A DNA stretch of 64,000 bases from Pseudomonas sp. GM41(2012) (GCF_000282315.2 NZ_AKJN02000007.1:558001-622000), one strand, 5' to 3'; shown: positions 17,120-26,445, numbered from the stretch's first letter. The notes: generated from the letters alone by a model not told the origin. Numbers and translations are program-made.

Positions 17120-17341
17120 TTTCAGTCTCCTCGAGGCGGCTCGCGACATGCGCGGGCAAACAATCGCGCAAGCCTATGCAATGCATCGTCTGGGGACAAC
17201 CCATTGTGTGGATTGAGCTACTTTGTATAGGTGGATAGACGTCGCTGGCGGCCTTTTGATGGCTGACGTATTCTTCGCGGTTCTTTGAGCCGTCTGGCTC
17301 GTAAAACCGCTATTTCCTCGTATATTTCCGGAGTTCGCTGA

Positions 17342-19099
17342 ATGTCTGCTGGTTGGCTGCGCGCCTGTGCGCTGGTGATGTTGGGGCTGTTCAGCGTGTC
17401 TGCGCTGGCCAAGGATAAAACGGCGATCGTGATCGGCGGAGGGCTGTCTGGCCTCACCGCGGCTTACGAACTGCAAAACAAGGGCTGGCAGGTCACCCTG
17501 CTGGAAGCCAAATCGAGCATGGGCGGTCGCTCCGGCATGGCCACCAGTGAGTGGATCGGCAACGACAAGACCCAACCGGTTCTGAACAAGTACGTATCGA
17601 CCTTCAAGCTGAGCACCACGCCGGCCCCAGAGTTCGTGCGGACCCCGGGCTACCTGATTGACGGTGAGTATTTCACTGCCGCCGATCTGGCCACCAAGCA
17701 GCCGGCCACCAGCGACGCGCTCAAGCGCTATGAAAAGACCCTGGACGATCTGGCGCGCTCGATCGAAGACCCGCAGAACCCGGCGGCCAACAGCACACTG
17801 TTCGCCCTGGACCAGATCAACGTGTCCAACTGGCTCGACCGTCTGAATCTGCCGGCCACGGCACGTCAGTTGGTGAATCAGCAGATCCGTACCCGTTATG
17901 ACGAACCGTCGCGCCTGTCGCTGCTGTACTTCGCACAGCAAAGCCGTGTTTACCTTGGCGTTGCCGACCGTGACCTGCGTGCTTCACGCCTGCCCGGCGG
18001 TAGCCCGGTGCTGGCCCAGGCGTTCGTCAAACAACTGAAAACCATCAAGACCAGCTCCCCGGTCTCGGCGATCACCCAAGACAAGGACGGCGTGACCGTC
18101 AAAGTCGGCAGCGTTGGCTATCAGGCTGACTACGTCGTTGTGGCCGTGCCATTGCGCGCACTGAACAAGATCCAGATGACTCCGTCGCTGGATGCCCAGC
18201 ACATGGGCGCGATCAAGGGCACCAACTACGGTTGGCGCGACCAGATCATGCTGAAATTCAAGACACCCGTGTGGGAAAGCAAGGCGCGCATGACCGGCGA
18301 GATCTACAGCAACACCGGTCTGGGCATGTTGTGGGTTGAGCCGGCGATGAAGGGCGGCGCCAACGTGGTGATCAACCTGTCTGGCGACAACGCGCGCGTG
18401 ATGCAGGCCTTCGGCGACAAGCAGTTGGTCGATCAGGTGTTGATCCGTCTGCACGCCTTTTATCCACAGGCGCGCGGTTCGTTCACCGGTTATGAGATCC
18501 GCCGTTACAGCGTCGACCCCTCGATGGGCGGCGCTTACCTGGCCTTCGGCCCTGGCCAGATCAGCAAATACTGGCGCCTGTGGGAACGTCCGATTCAGCG
18601 TGTAGCCTTTGCCGGCGAACACACTGACACCTTGTACCCGGGCACTCTGGAAGGCGCACTTCGCACCGGTCAGCGTGCAGCCAGTCAGGTAGAAGACCTG
18701 GCGGCGGGCAAGTCGTTTGAACCGGCGAAAGTTGTTCCGGCAGCGACCGTTGCGGCGGCCGGCGCGGTGGCGGCGAAGAAAGGTAACTTCTTCACCAACC
18801 TGTTCGGTGGTTCTGACGACAAACCGGCACCCGTCAAGGCGCCAGAGCCAGTGGCTCCGGTTGCTCCGGCACCGGCTCCAACACCTGCGCCGGCCCCAGC
18901 GCCAGCACCGGTAGAAGCGCCGAAACCAGTCACCCCGGTGAAAGCCGAACCCGCCAAAAAAGCCCCGGTCAAAGCTGCGGTGAAAAAACCTGCGGCCAAA
19001 GCCGAGGCCAAAAAGGCCCCGGTGAAGAAAGCTGAAACGGCGAAGAAAGTAGCGGCCAAGCCTGCTGCGACTCCGGCGACAGTTACCAAAGCGCAGTAA
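17342..19099 (+). CDS. Exported FAD amine oxidase with a Pro/Ala and Lys/Ala-rich tail
   Basis: A 585-residue protein with three parts. Residues 1-23 form a signal peptide ending SALA. Residues about 27-470 are a flavin amine oxidase: GGGLSGLTAAYEL dinucleotide motif, MGGRSGMA, and the C-terminal FAGEHTDTLYPGTLEGAL FAD contact. Residues 499-585 are low complexity: first Pro/Ala repeats, then a strongly basic Lys/Ala/Pro stretch like histone H1 or AlgP. The domain oxidises amines; the substrate is unknown. The tail is unusual for the family and could bind DNA, alginate or the cell wall. A good terminator follows, so it is a single-gene unit. Confidence 0.85.
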   Translation: MSAGWLRACALVMLGLFSVSALAKDKTAIVIGGGLSGLTAAYELQNKGWQVTLLEAKSSMGGRSGMATSEWIGNDKTQPVLNKYVSTFKLSTTPAPEFVRTPGYLIDGEYFTAADLATKQPATSDALKRYEKTLDDLARSIEDPQNPAANSTLFALDQINVSNWLDRLNLPATARQLVNQQIRTRYDEPSRLSLLYFAQQSRVYLGVADRDLRASRLPGGSPVLAQAFVKQLKTIKTSSPVSAITQDKDGVTVKVGSVGYQADYVVVAVPLRALNKIQMTPSLDAQHMGAIKGTNYGWRDQIMLKFKTPVWESKARMTGEIYSNTGLGMLWVEPAMKGGANVVINLSGDNARVMQAFGDKQLVDQVLIRLHAFYPQARGSFTGYEIRRYSVDPSMGGAYLAFGPGQISKYWRLWERPIQRVAFAGEHTDTLYPGTLEGALRTGQRAASQVEDLAAGKSFEPAKVVPAATVAAAGAVAAKKGNFFTNLFGGSDDKPAPVKAPEPVAPVAPAPAPTPAPAPAPAPVEAPKPVTPVKAEPAKKAPVKAAVKKPAAKAEAKKAPVKKAETAKKVAAKPAATPATVTKAQ

Positions 19100-19117
19100 G
19101 CTTTGGGATTAAAGAAG

Positions 19118-19142
19118 CGCGGCAGAAATGCCGCGTTTTTTT
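19118..19142 (+). terminator. Rho-independent terminator after the amine oxidase gene
   Basis: CGCGGCA-GAAA-TGCCGCG stem-loop followed by seven T, 18 bases after the stop codon. Confidence 0.9.
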
Positions 19143-19362
19143 ATGCCTGAAGAAAACCAATATCAAGAATCGAATAAATATCAGGGCGCAGGTGTTCTTT
19201 AGTTGGACTGCATTTTTTCTTACACGCGGATCTTTAATCTTTCCTTAACTCACTCATTTCAGACTCTTGATCGTATTTCTCGATATTTCAAAGCGAAATT
19301 TTCCGCTTTTACTCGATAGATAACTCGATAGTCTTGGTCGCAGTTCTCACAGGATTTGGGCA

Positions 19363-19914
19363 ATGCAGCTACGTAATTCTTCTTCGCGCTACGGTTGGGT
19401 CAGCATTTTCATGCACTGGGGTGTGGCGCTGGCAGTCTTCGGTCTGTTTGCGTTGGGCTTGTGGATGGTCGGACTCGACTACTACAGCACCTGGCGCAAA
19501 GACGCGCCCGACTTGCACAAGAGCATTGGCCTGGTGCTGTTAGCCGTTATGGTTCTACGGGTGCTGTGGCGTTTTATCAGTCCGCCACCACCCGCACTTG
19601 AAAGCTATAGCCGCATGACGCGTATGGGCGCCACGTTCGGCCATTCGTTCCTGTATCTCAGTCTGTTTGCTGTGATGATTGCCGGTTACCTGATTTCCAC
19701 CGCAGACGGTGTCGGGATTCCGGTGTTTGGCCTGTTTGAAGTTCCTGCACTGGTTTCCGGACTACCGGATCAGGCAGACACCGCCGGTGTGATTCATCTG
19801 TATCTGGCGTGGGCGCTGGTAATTTTTTCCGGTCTCCATGCGTTGGCAGCATTGAAACACCACTTTATTGATCGTGATGCGACCCTGACGCGAATGCTGG
19901 GGCGCAAAGCTTGA
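19363..19914 (+). CDS. Cytochrome b561 family protein (YceJ-like)
   Basis: A 183-residue di-heme membrane cytochrome of the bacterial b561 family, with four hydrophobic segments and histidines placed for heme ligation (FMHWGVAL, APDLHKSIGL, VIHLYLAWALVI, GLHALAALKHH). It probably moves electrons between the quinone pool and periplasmic acceptors. The stop lies 32 bases before a yceI gene, the same pairing as yceJ-yceI in E. coli, so the two are likely co-transcribed. Confidence 0.88.
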   Translation: MQLRNSSSRYGWVSIFMHWGVALAVFGLFALGLWMVGLDYYSTWRKDAPDLHKSIGLVLLAVMVLRVLWRFISPPPPALESYSRMTRMGATFGHSFLYLSLFAVMIAGYLISTADGVGIPVFGLFEVPALVSGLPDQADTAGVIHLYLAWALVIFSGLHALAALKHHFIDRDATLTRMLGRKA

Positions 19915-19946
19915 TGCTCAACCTCGACTCCAAAGGAATAGAAAGT

Positions 19947-20540
19947 ATGTTGAAAAAAACGCTCGCTGCTCTGGCAATCGGTTCTGCCTTGCTGTCCGCC
20001 AACGTGATGGCAGCCGACTACGTTGTCGACAAGGAAGGCCAGCACGCCTTCGTTGACTTCAAGATCAGCCACCTGGGCTACAGCTACATCATCGGTACCT
20101 TCAAGGACATCGACGGCAAGTTCAGCTTCGACGCTGCCAAGCCTGAAGCCAGCAAGATCGAGTTCAACGTGAACACCGCCAGCGTGTTCACCAACCATGC
20201 CGAGCGCGATAAGCACATTGCCAGCGGTGATTTCCTGAACGTGAGCAAATTCGCTAAAGCGACGTTTGTATCCACCAACGTCAAATCCACCGGCAAAAAC
20301 GCCGCTGGCAAAGATACTGCGGACGTGACCGGTGACCTGACCCTGTTGGGCGTGACCAAGCCAGTCGTGGTCAAGGCCACTTTCCTGGGTGAAGGCAAGG
20401 ACCCATGGGGCGGCTACCGTGCCGGCTTTGAAGGCACCACCAGCATCAAGCGTTCCGATTTCGGCAAGCAGAAAGACCTGGGCCCAGCGTCCGACGCGGT
20501 CGAGCTGTACGTGACGTTTGAAGGTGTGAAAGCGAAGTAA
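19947..20540 (+). CDS. YceI family periplasmic lipid-binding protein
   Basis: A 197-residue protein with a signal peptide (MLKKTLAALAIGSALLSANVMA, residues 1-22) and the YceI lipocalin-like barrel: ADYVVDKEGQHAFVDFKISHLGYSYIIGTF, then GDLTLLGVTKPVVVKATF. YceI proteins bind long isoprenoid-type lipids; their exact role is unclear. The ATG at 19947, with AAAGGAATAGAAAGT upstream, starts the signal peptide; the longer frame overlaps the cytochrome stop. A strong terminator follows. Confidence 0.9.
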   Translation: MLKKTLAALAIGSALLSANVMAADYVVDKEGQHAFVDFKISHLGYSYIIGTFKDIDGKFSFDAAKPEASKIEFNVNTASVFTNHAERDKHIASGDFLNVSKFAKATFVSTNVKSTGKNAAGKDTADVTGDLTLLGVTKPVVVKATFLGEGKDPWGGYRAGFEGTTSIKRSDFGKQKDLGPASDAVELYVTFEGVKAK

Positions 20541-20557
20541 CTTTCGCCGCTTGAACA

Positions 20558-20594
20558 AAAACGCCCCCGATCTCACGATCGGGGGCGTTTTTTA
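20558..20594 (+). terminator. Strong terminator after the yceI gene
   Basis: A perfect stem AACGCCCCCGATC/GATCGGGGGCGTT with a TCAC loop and flanking A and T runs. Confidence 0.92.
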
Positions 20595-20629
20595 TTGCCT
20601 GGCGCAATCCGCAACAACGACACGGAACC

Positions 20630-20717
20630 CTGTAGGAGCAAAGCTTGCTCGCGATGGCGTCATCAACCACACCACACACCGAGGTGAACCTATCGCGAGC
20701 AAGCTTTGCTCCTACAG
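20630..20717. repeat. REP pair (class A)
   Basis: Arms CTGTAGGAGCAAAGCTTGCT and AGCAAGCTTTGCTCCTACAG surround a spacer between two terminators of the yceI and rhlE genes. Confidence 0.9.
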
Positions 20718-20734
20718 GGTTTGGTGATGCATAA

Positions 20735-20772
20735 AAAAATGCCCCTGATCTCGCGATCAGGGGCATTTTTTA
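20735..20772 (-). terminator. Terminator after rhlE (two-way)
   Basis: A perfect stem AATGCCCCTGATC/GATCAGGGGCATT with A and T runs on both sides, 14 bases past the rhlE stop. Confidence 0.9.
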
Positions 20773-20785
20773 TGGCAGCGGTAAA

Positions 20786-22672
20786 TCAGCGGTTGCGGGT
20801 CAGCAAGGCTGGTTTCTCGCCGCGCGGACGGCCTGGCAGTTGATCCAGTTGCTCAGGAGTCGGGAACCGATCGGTTTTCGACTCTTTATGGATGATCTTC
20901 GGTGCCGGGCCGCGCGGGTTTTGCACGGCCGGTTCCGAACGCGGCTGGTCGTCGGTGCGAGCCGGGCGACGGTTGCGGGACTCTTCGCGGCGGGCCTGGC
21001 CGTCACGTGGAGCACCGTTGCGTGGGCCGCTGCGCTTGGCCGGCGGAGTGCCGGTGGTAGCGCCGTCGCTGCTGCGTGGGCCGCTTTGACGACCCTGAGG
21101 CTTGCCGCCGGTGCGCGGAGCACCTGCGCCGGCGCCAGTTGCTGCGCCTTGTGCCGGAGCACCCGGACGACGACCACGGCCCTGGGCCGGTTTGGCTTGA
21201 GGAACGTAGTCGACGCGGTTACCGAAGTTATCGATATCGTCGTCCAGGAACTCGTCCGGAGCACGGTCTGCAGCAGCAGCGCGTGGCGCTGGACGCTGTT
21301 GTTCGCGAGCCGGAGTGCCTTCGCGTGGCTTGTGTTCACGCGCCGGGCGATCGCCGCGGCCAGTGGCTGCAGGTTTTTCCTTGCCGCCCTTGTCCTTGCC
21401 TTTGTCTTTACGACCGCCACCACCGCCGGTGCCGTTCGGACCGTCGCCGCGCGGGCCACGTGGGTTGCGCGGGTTACGCACATCCGGACGCTCGCGAACT
21501 TCGGGTTTCTCGGCTTCTACAGCGCTGGAATCGAAGCCCATCAGGTTGCCGTCGGCAATCTTCTGCTTGGTCATGCGCTCGATGCTTTTCAGCAGCTTTT
21601 CTTCGTCCGGAGCGACCAGCGAGATCGCTTCGCCCGAACGACCGGCACGGCCAGTACGGCCGATACGGTGAACGTAATCTTCGTCAACGTTCGGCAGTTC
21701 GAAGTTGACCACGTGTGGCAACTGGTCGATGTCCAGGCCGCGAGCAGCGATGTCGGTGGCGACCAGGATACGCACTTCGCCGGCCTTGAAGTCGGCCAGG
21801 GCTTTGGTGCGAGCGTTCTGGCTCTTGTTACCGTGGATCGCAACGGCGCTGAGGCCGTGTTTGTCCAGGTACTCGGCCAGGCGGTTGGCGCCGTGCTTGG
21901 TGCGGGTGAACACCAGCACCTGTTCCCAGGCGCCTGCGGTGATCAAGTGCGCCAGCAGCGAACGCTTGTGGTTGGCTGGCAGGCGGAAAACACGCTGTTC
22001 GATACGCTCGACCGTGGTGTTCGGCGGCGTGACTTCGATGCGTTCCGGGTTGTGCAGCAGCTTGCCGGCGAGGTCGGTGATGTCTTTGGAGAAAGTCGCC
22101 GAGAACAGCAGGTTCTGACGTTTGCTCGGCAGACGGGCCAGAACCTTTTTCACGTCATGGACAAAGCCCATGTCGAGCATGCGGTCGGCTTCGTCCAGCA
22201 CGAGGATTTCCACGTGGGACAAATCGACGCTGCCTTGACCGGCGAGGTCGAGCAGGCGGCCGGGGCAGGCCACCAGCACGTCAACACCGCGGGACATGGC
22301 CTGAACCTGCGGGTTCATGCCGACGCCGCCGAAGATGCAGGCGCTGACGAACTTCAGGTCACGTGCATAGACCTTGAAGCTCTCGTGTACTTGAGCCGCG
22401 AGTTCGCGGGTAGGGGTCAGGACCAGTACGCGCGGTTGGCGCGGGCCGTGACGCTGGGATTTGTCCGGGTGACCGTTGGGGAACAACCGCTCCAGAATCG
22501 GAAGGGCGAAGCCGCCGGTTTTGCCAGTACCTGTCTGAGCCGCGACCATCAGGTCGCGACCTTGCAACACGGCGGGAATGGCCCGCTGTTGCACCGGAGT
22601 AGGCTCGGTATAGCCCGCTGCCTCGATGGCGCGGACTAAAGCCTCGGAGAGACCGAGGGAAGCAAAGGACAT
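20786..22672 (-). CDS. rhlE: DEAD-box RNA helicase RhlE with long basic tail
   Basis: A 628-residue helicase. The core (residues 1 to about 390) has all motifs: AQTGTGKT 45-52, PTRELA near 88, DEAD 160-163, SAT, IHGNKSQ, VATDIAARGLDI and HRIGRTGRAG. Residues after about 430 are a disordered Arg/Gly/Pro-rich RNA-binding tail. RhlE proteins remodel RNA in ribosome assembly and RNA decay, and are cold-linked in Pseudomonas. The ATG at 22672 has CAGGA six bases upstream; the frame stays open a further 105 codons but with no family-like sequence. Confidence 0.93.
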   Translation of the reverse strand: MSFASLGLSEALVRAIEAAGYTEPTPVQQRAIPAVLQGRDLMVAAQTGTGKTGGFALPILERLFPNGHPDKSQRHGPRQPRVLVLTPTRELAAQVHESFKVYARDLKFVSACIFGGVGMNPQVQAMSRGVDVLVACPGRLLDLAGQGSVDLSHVEILVLDEADRMLDMGFVHDVKKVLARLPSKRQNLLFSATFSKDITDLAGKLLHNPERIEVTPPNTTVERIEQRVFRLPANHKRSLLAHLITAGAWEQVLVFTRTKHGANRLAEYLDKHGLSAVAIHGNKSQNARTKALADFKAGEVRILVATDIAARGLDIDQLPHVVNFELPNVDEDYVHRIGRTGRAGRSGEAISLVAPDEEKLLKSIERMTKQKIADGNLMGFDSSAVEAEKPEVRERPDVRNPRNPRGPRGDGPNGTGGGGGRKDKGKDKGGKEKPAATGRGDRPAREHKPREGTPAREQQRPAPRAAAADRAPDEFLDDDIDNFGNRVDYVPQAKPAQGRGRRPGAPAQGAATGAGAGAPRTGGKPQGRQSGPRSSDGATTGTPPAKRSGPRNGAPRDGQARREESRNRRPARTDDQPRSEPAVQNPRGPAPKIIHKESKTDRFPTPEQLDQLPGRPRGEKPALLTRNR

Positions 22673-22895
22673 GAGTAATCCTGTTTTAGTTAGGGCTTGG
22701 CCCAATGGGAGTCTTGCCTGGCGCGAATGGCGTTTAAGAGGAACGCAATCCCGTCCGGTCCTGCTGGGCCAAGAAGGCTCATCTGGAGTGCTCGCGCGGG
22801 CTGAAAAGCTGCGCTGTAGCGGGATCGAGATGCCTTGAACAAGTCCGAGCGTCCGGGCGTGAGCCTGGCGGGAAGGCCGGAGTATAACAGAGCAA

Positions 22896-23711
22896 TCACT
22901 GCGCGCCGCTTTCCTGCTGCTCAACGGTTTTTCCGCTGGCGGCGGTGGCTCTGGTGGCTTTGACCTCGGCCGCCGGTTCGGCGCCATAACGGGCGCTCAA
23001 TTCAGCGTACGCAGGCTCGCGCTTGAAGCGTTTGAGTTCGGCGCCGAAGCGCTGCACCAACAAGTCCATGCCGGCGTTGCGGCGTACGGCCAGGAACTGG
23101 CTTTGGTGGCTGATGACGGTCGGGTTCTCGGTAATCTTGTCGCGGATGCCCAATTCGTCGAGCAAGTGCTGACCAACCCTGCGATCAGTGATCAGCAGGT
23201 CGATCCGCCCGCGCACCAGTTTGCCGAAGTTGGCTTCATGGGTCGGCGCCGGTTCGCGAGTGAACAGTGTCGATTCGCTGAAGTCCTGGCTGTACAGATA
23301 GCCCGGGGAAGTGCCGATGGTCAGCCCCTTCAGGTCGGCCAGGGTGTGAAAAGGGTGGGGCCGCTCATTGGCGTAGAACATCACGAACTCCACTTCCGAG
23401 AGCGGCTCGCCGGGGTAGAGCAGGGTGGCGTCGCGCTCATCGCTGTGGAAGATGTCCAGCGCGCCATCTGCCTGGCCCGTTTCGAGCATCGACAGGCAGC
23501 GTTTCCACGGCAGGAACTGCCATTCCACTTCGATGCCCAGGCGTTTGAAGACAATGGCGGTGGTTTCGTAGTCCAGCCCCAGGGATTTACCGTTTTCCTC
23601 ATACACGTACGGCGCCCAGGGTTCAGTGACAATGCGCAGCTTCTCGCCCCGAGCGGCGAAGCTCAGGCAAGTAAAAAGAAACACGGTCAGTAACTGCGCG
23701 ATCAAAGGCAT
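22896..23711 (-). CDS. Periplasmic solute-binding protein, family 3
   Basis: A 271-residue protein with a signal peptide (MPLIAQLLTVFLFTCLSFAARG) and a family 3 binding fold: LRIVTEPWAPYVYEENGKSLGLDYE, then WKRCLSMLETGQADGALD. No permease genes are near, so it may be an orphan binding or sensing protein. It sits upstream of rhlE in the same direction with about 220 bases between, probably as a separate unit. Confidence 0.8.
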   Translation of the reverse strand: MPLIAQLLTVFLFTCLSFAARGEKLRIVTEPWAPYVYEENGKSLGLDYETTAIVFKRLGIEVEWQFLPWKRCLSMLETGQADGALDIFHSDERDATLLYPGEPLSEVEFVMFYANERPHPFHTLADLKGLTIGTSPGYLYSQDFSESTLFTREPAPTHEANFGKLVRGRIDLLITDRRVGQHLLDELGIRDKITENPTVISHQSQFLAVRRNAGMDLLVQRFGAELKRFKREPAYAELSARYGAEPAAEVKATRATAASGKTVEQQESGAQ

Positions 23712-23810
23712 GGCTTGAGATTACGACGAGAAACCGGAAAGAGCCAGAAACGGGATCCAGAAGCTCTGACTCAGAGTGTTGCTGCACAATAAAAGGGCGC
23801 TGAATACAAA

Positions 23811-23895
23811 AGATCGCAGCCTCGTTTCACTCGACAGCTCCTACAGGGGATTGCGTACTCTGTAGGAGCTGTCGAGTGAAACGAGGCTGCGATCT
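23811..23895. repeat. REP pair (class B)
   Basis: Arms AGATCGCAGCCTCGTTTCAC and its complement around TCCTACA units, between the solute-binding protein and metF. Confidence 0.9.
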
Positions 23896-23908
23896 CTTGA
23901 TTTTGCTT

Positions 23909-24754
23909 CTACCGTGGCAACTTCAGATTGTTCCACACTGCCAGGCTCGGTTCGGCCTGGTTCAGCGTGTAGAAGTGCAGCCCTGGAGCGCCACCTTGCA
24001 GCAGGCGTTCGCACATCTCGGTGATGACTTGCTCACCAAAGCCTTGAATGCTCTGGGTGTCGTCGCCGTAGGCTTCCAGCTGCTTGCGGATCCAGCGCGG
24101 GATTTCCGCACCGCAGGCATCGGAGAAGCGCGCGAGCTTGCTGTAGTTGGTGATCGGCATGATCCCCGGAACGATCGGGATGTTCACGCCCATCGCCCGT
24201 ACACGCTCGACGAAGTAGAAGTAGCTGTCGGCGTTGAAGAAGTACTGGGTGATCGCACTGTTGGCGCCAGCGTTGGCCTTGCGCACGAAGTTGTTCAGAT
24301 CGTCTTCGAAATTGCGCGCTTGCGGGTGCATTTCCGGGTAGGCGGCGACTTCGATGTGGAAATGATCGCCGGTTTCTTCACGAATGAATTCAACCAGGTC
24401 ATTGGCGTGGCGCATTTCACCACTGGCCATGCCCATGCCGGAAGGCAGGTCACCGCGCAGGGCAACGATACGGGTGATGCCGGCCGCCTTGTATTGGGCC
24501 AGCAGGCCGCGCAAGTCGTCCTTGCTGTCGCCAACGCAGGACAAATGCGGTGCGGCAGGGACTTTGACTTCGCTTTCGAGCTGCAACACGGTGTTGAGGG
24601 TGCGATCACGGGTCGAACCGCCAGCGCCGTAGGTGCAGGAGAAGAAGTCAGGATTGTAGGTCGCCAGATGACGGGCAGTGGCGATCAGTTTTTCATGCCC
24701 AGCGTCGGTCTTCGTAGGGAAGAACTCGAAGCTGTAGCGACGTTCTTGGGACAT
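23909..24754 (-). CDS. metF: 5,10-methylenetetrahydrofolate reductase MetF
   Basis: A 281-residue TIM-barrel flavoprotein that makes 5-methyltetrahydrofolate for methionine synthesis. The signatures RYSFEFFPTKTD, FFSCTYGAGGSTRDRT and VALRGDLP are present. Two ATGs lie close together; the one at 24754 has AAGGA at a normal distance of seven bases, while the one at 24760 would be almost on top of it. metF follows ahcY in the same direction with a REP pair between, so both act in the methionine cycle and may share a transcript. Confidence 0.95.
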   Translation of the reverse strand: MSQERRYSFEFFPTKTDAGHEKLIATARHLATYNPDFFSCTYGAGGSTRDRTLNTVLQLESEVKVPAAPHLSCVGDSKDDLRGLLAQYKAAGITRIVALRGDLPSGMGMASGEMRHANDLVEFIREETGDHFHIEVAAYPEMHPQARNFEDDLNNFVRKANAGANSAITQYFFNADSYFYFVERVRAMGVNIPIVPGIMPITNYSKLARFSDACGAEIPRWIRKQLEAYGDDTQSIQGFGEQVITEMCERLLQGGAPGLHFYTLNQAEPSLAVWNNLKLPR

Positions 24755-24783
24755 GGTCATATCCTTGGAAGCACGAGAACCCG

Positions 24784-24874
24784 CTGTAGGAGCAAAGCTT
24801 GCTCGCGATGCAGGCACCGCGGTTTTTCAAATGCACCGCGGTGATGCTATCGCGAGCAAGCTCTGCTCCTACAG
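24784..24874. repeat. REP pair (class A)
   Basis: Arms CTGTAGGAGCAAAGCTTGCT and AGCAAGCTCTGCTCCTACAG between ahcY and metF. Confidence 0.9.
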
Positions 24875-24909
24875 GTCAGCGTAGTTCCTGCCTGAGTGGC
24901 AGGAACCGA

Positions 24910-26319
24910 TCAGTAGCGGTAAGCGTGCGGCTTGAACGGACCTTCAACGGTCACGCCGATGTAGTCGGCCTGAGTCTTGGTCAGTTGAGTCACAACGCCG
25001 CCGAAACCGCGGACCATTTCCAGGGCCACTTCTTCGTCGAGTTTCTTCGGCAGTACTTCAACAGTCAGGCGCTCGGCTTTCTGGGCTGGCGACAGGTCGG
25101 CGTACTTCTGGCCGAACAGGAAGATCTGAGCCAGAACCTGGTTGGCGAACGAGCCGTCCATGATGCGGCTTGGGTGACCGGTTGCGTTACCCAGGTTAAC
25201 CAGACGGCCTTCGGCCAGCAGGATCAGGTAGTCGTCGTTCTGGGCGTCGAATGCGCCAGGGCCGGTACGGTGGATCTTGTGAACCTGTGGCTTCACTTCT
25301 TCCCATGCCCAGTTCTTGCGCATGAAAGCGGTGTCGATTTCGTTGTCGAAGTGGCCGATGTTGCAGACAACAGCGCGCTTCTTCAGGGCTTTGAGCATGT
25401 TCGAGTCGCAAACGTTGACGTTACCGGTGGTGGTCACGATCAGGTCGATCTTGCCCAGCAGCGCTTTGTCGATGCTTGCTTCAGTACCGTTGTTGATACC
25501 GTCGATGAACGGCGAAACCAGCTCGTAACCGTCCATGCAGGCTTGCATGGCGCAGATCGGGTCGACTTCGGAGACTTTAACGATCATGCCTTCCTGACGC
25601 AGGGACTGGGCGGAGCCCTTGCCCACGTCACCGTAACCGATGACCAGCGCTTGCTTGCCGGACAACAGGTGGTCGGTACCGCGCTTGATCGCATCGTTCA
25701 GGCTGTGACGGCAGCCGTACTTGTTGTCGTTCTTGCTCTTGGTCACCGAGTCATTGACGTTGATGGCCGGGATTTTCAGCTCGCCCTTGGCCAGCATGTC
25801 CAGCAGGCGGTGAACGCCAGTGGTGGTTTCTTCGGTAACGCCGTGGACGCGGTCCAGGATCGCCGGGTATTTCTTGTGCAGCAACTCGGTCAGGTCGCCG
25901 CCGTCGTCGAGGATCATGTTGGCATCCCAAGGCGCGCCATCTTTAAGGATGGTTTGCTCCAGACACCACTCGTACTCTTCTTCAGTTTCTCCTTTCCAGG
26001 CGAAAACCGGGATACCGGCAGCAGCGATAGCGGCAGCGGCCTGGTCCTGAGTCGAGAAAATGTTGCAGGACGACCAGCGTACTTCGGCACCCAGGGCAAC
26101 CAGGGTTTCGATCAGCACGGCAGTCTGAATGGTCATGTGGATGCAGCCGAGGATTTTCGCGCCTTTGAGCGGCTGCTCACCGGCGTACTTGCGGCGCAGA
26201 CCCATCAGGGCTGGCATTTCGGATTCAGCGATGATGGTTTCGCGACGGCCCCAGGCAGCCAGGGACATGTCGGCAACTTTGTAATCGTTAAAATCTGCAG
26301 GCGTGATAACAGCGCTCAT
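24910..26319 (-). CDS. ahcY: S-adenosylhomocysteine hydrolase
   Basis: A 469-residue NAD-dependent enzyme that splits S-adenosylhomocysteine into adenosine and homocysteine, removing the inhibitor left by methyltransferases. The NAD motif VIGYGDVGKGSAQSL, the CNIGHFDNEIDT stretch and the C-terminal KPHAYRY ending are all present. The ATG at 26319 gives the family start MSAVITPADFNDYKVADMSL; the frame stays open upstream through the riboswitch. Expression is probably switched on by SAH through the upstream RNA. Confidence 0.97.
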   Translation of the reverse strand: MSAVITPADFNDYKVADMSLAAWGRRETIIAESEMPALMGLRRKYAGEQPLKGAKILGCIHMTIQTAVLIETLVALGAEVRWSSCNIFSTQDQAAAAIAAAGIPVFAWKGETEEEYEWCLEQTILKDGAPWDANMILDDGGDLTELLHKKYPAILDRVHGVTEETTTGVHRLLDMLAKGELKIPAINVNDSVTKSKNDNKYGCRHSLNDAIKRGTDHLLSGKQALVIGYGDVGKGSAQSLRQEGMIVKVSEVDPICAMQACMDGYELVSPFIDGINNGTEASIDKALLGKIDLIVTTTGNVNVCDSNMLKALKKRAVVCNIGHFDNEIDTAFMRKNWAWEEVKPQVHKIHRTGPGAFDAQNDDYLILLAEGRLVNLGNATGHPSRIMDGSFANQVLAQIFLFGQKYADLSPAQKAERLTVEVLPKKLDEEVALEMVRGFGGVVTQLTKTQADYIGVTVEGPFKPHAYRY

Positions 26320-26385
26320 GATGAGCCTCCATTCGTAATGTATGCGAATGGGCGCCGTTGTGCGTTTAGTGTCTGACCGATAACG

Positions 26386-26445
26386 GTCAAGCAACGCCCC
26401 ATCCGAGCCTGACAGGTCGAACCTGCTGCAGCGCCCCTCGGACAG
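26386..26445 (-). promoter_or_regulatory. SAH riboswitch upstream of ahcY
   Basis: On the minus strand the leader contains TCCGAGGGGCGCTGCAGCAG, a closing half CAGGCTCGGA and a downstream GGGGCGTTGC that can form the pseudoknot. CCGAG pairs with CTCGG to close the main helix. This matches the known SAH-sensing aptamer found before ahcY genes in Pseudomonas and other proteobacteria. It ends about 66 bases before the start codon; binding of SAH is expected to raise expression. Confidence 0.88.

Noticed and set aside
20840..22639. A 599-codon plus-strand frame opposite rhlE
   Set aside because: Shadow of the helicase gene; no ribosome site or domain.
22673..22987. In-frame extension of rhlE by 105 codons
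   Set aside because: The added residues are unlike any RhlE, overlap the preceding gene, and the ATG at 22672 has a well-placed CAGGA.
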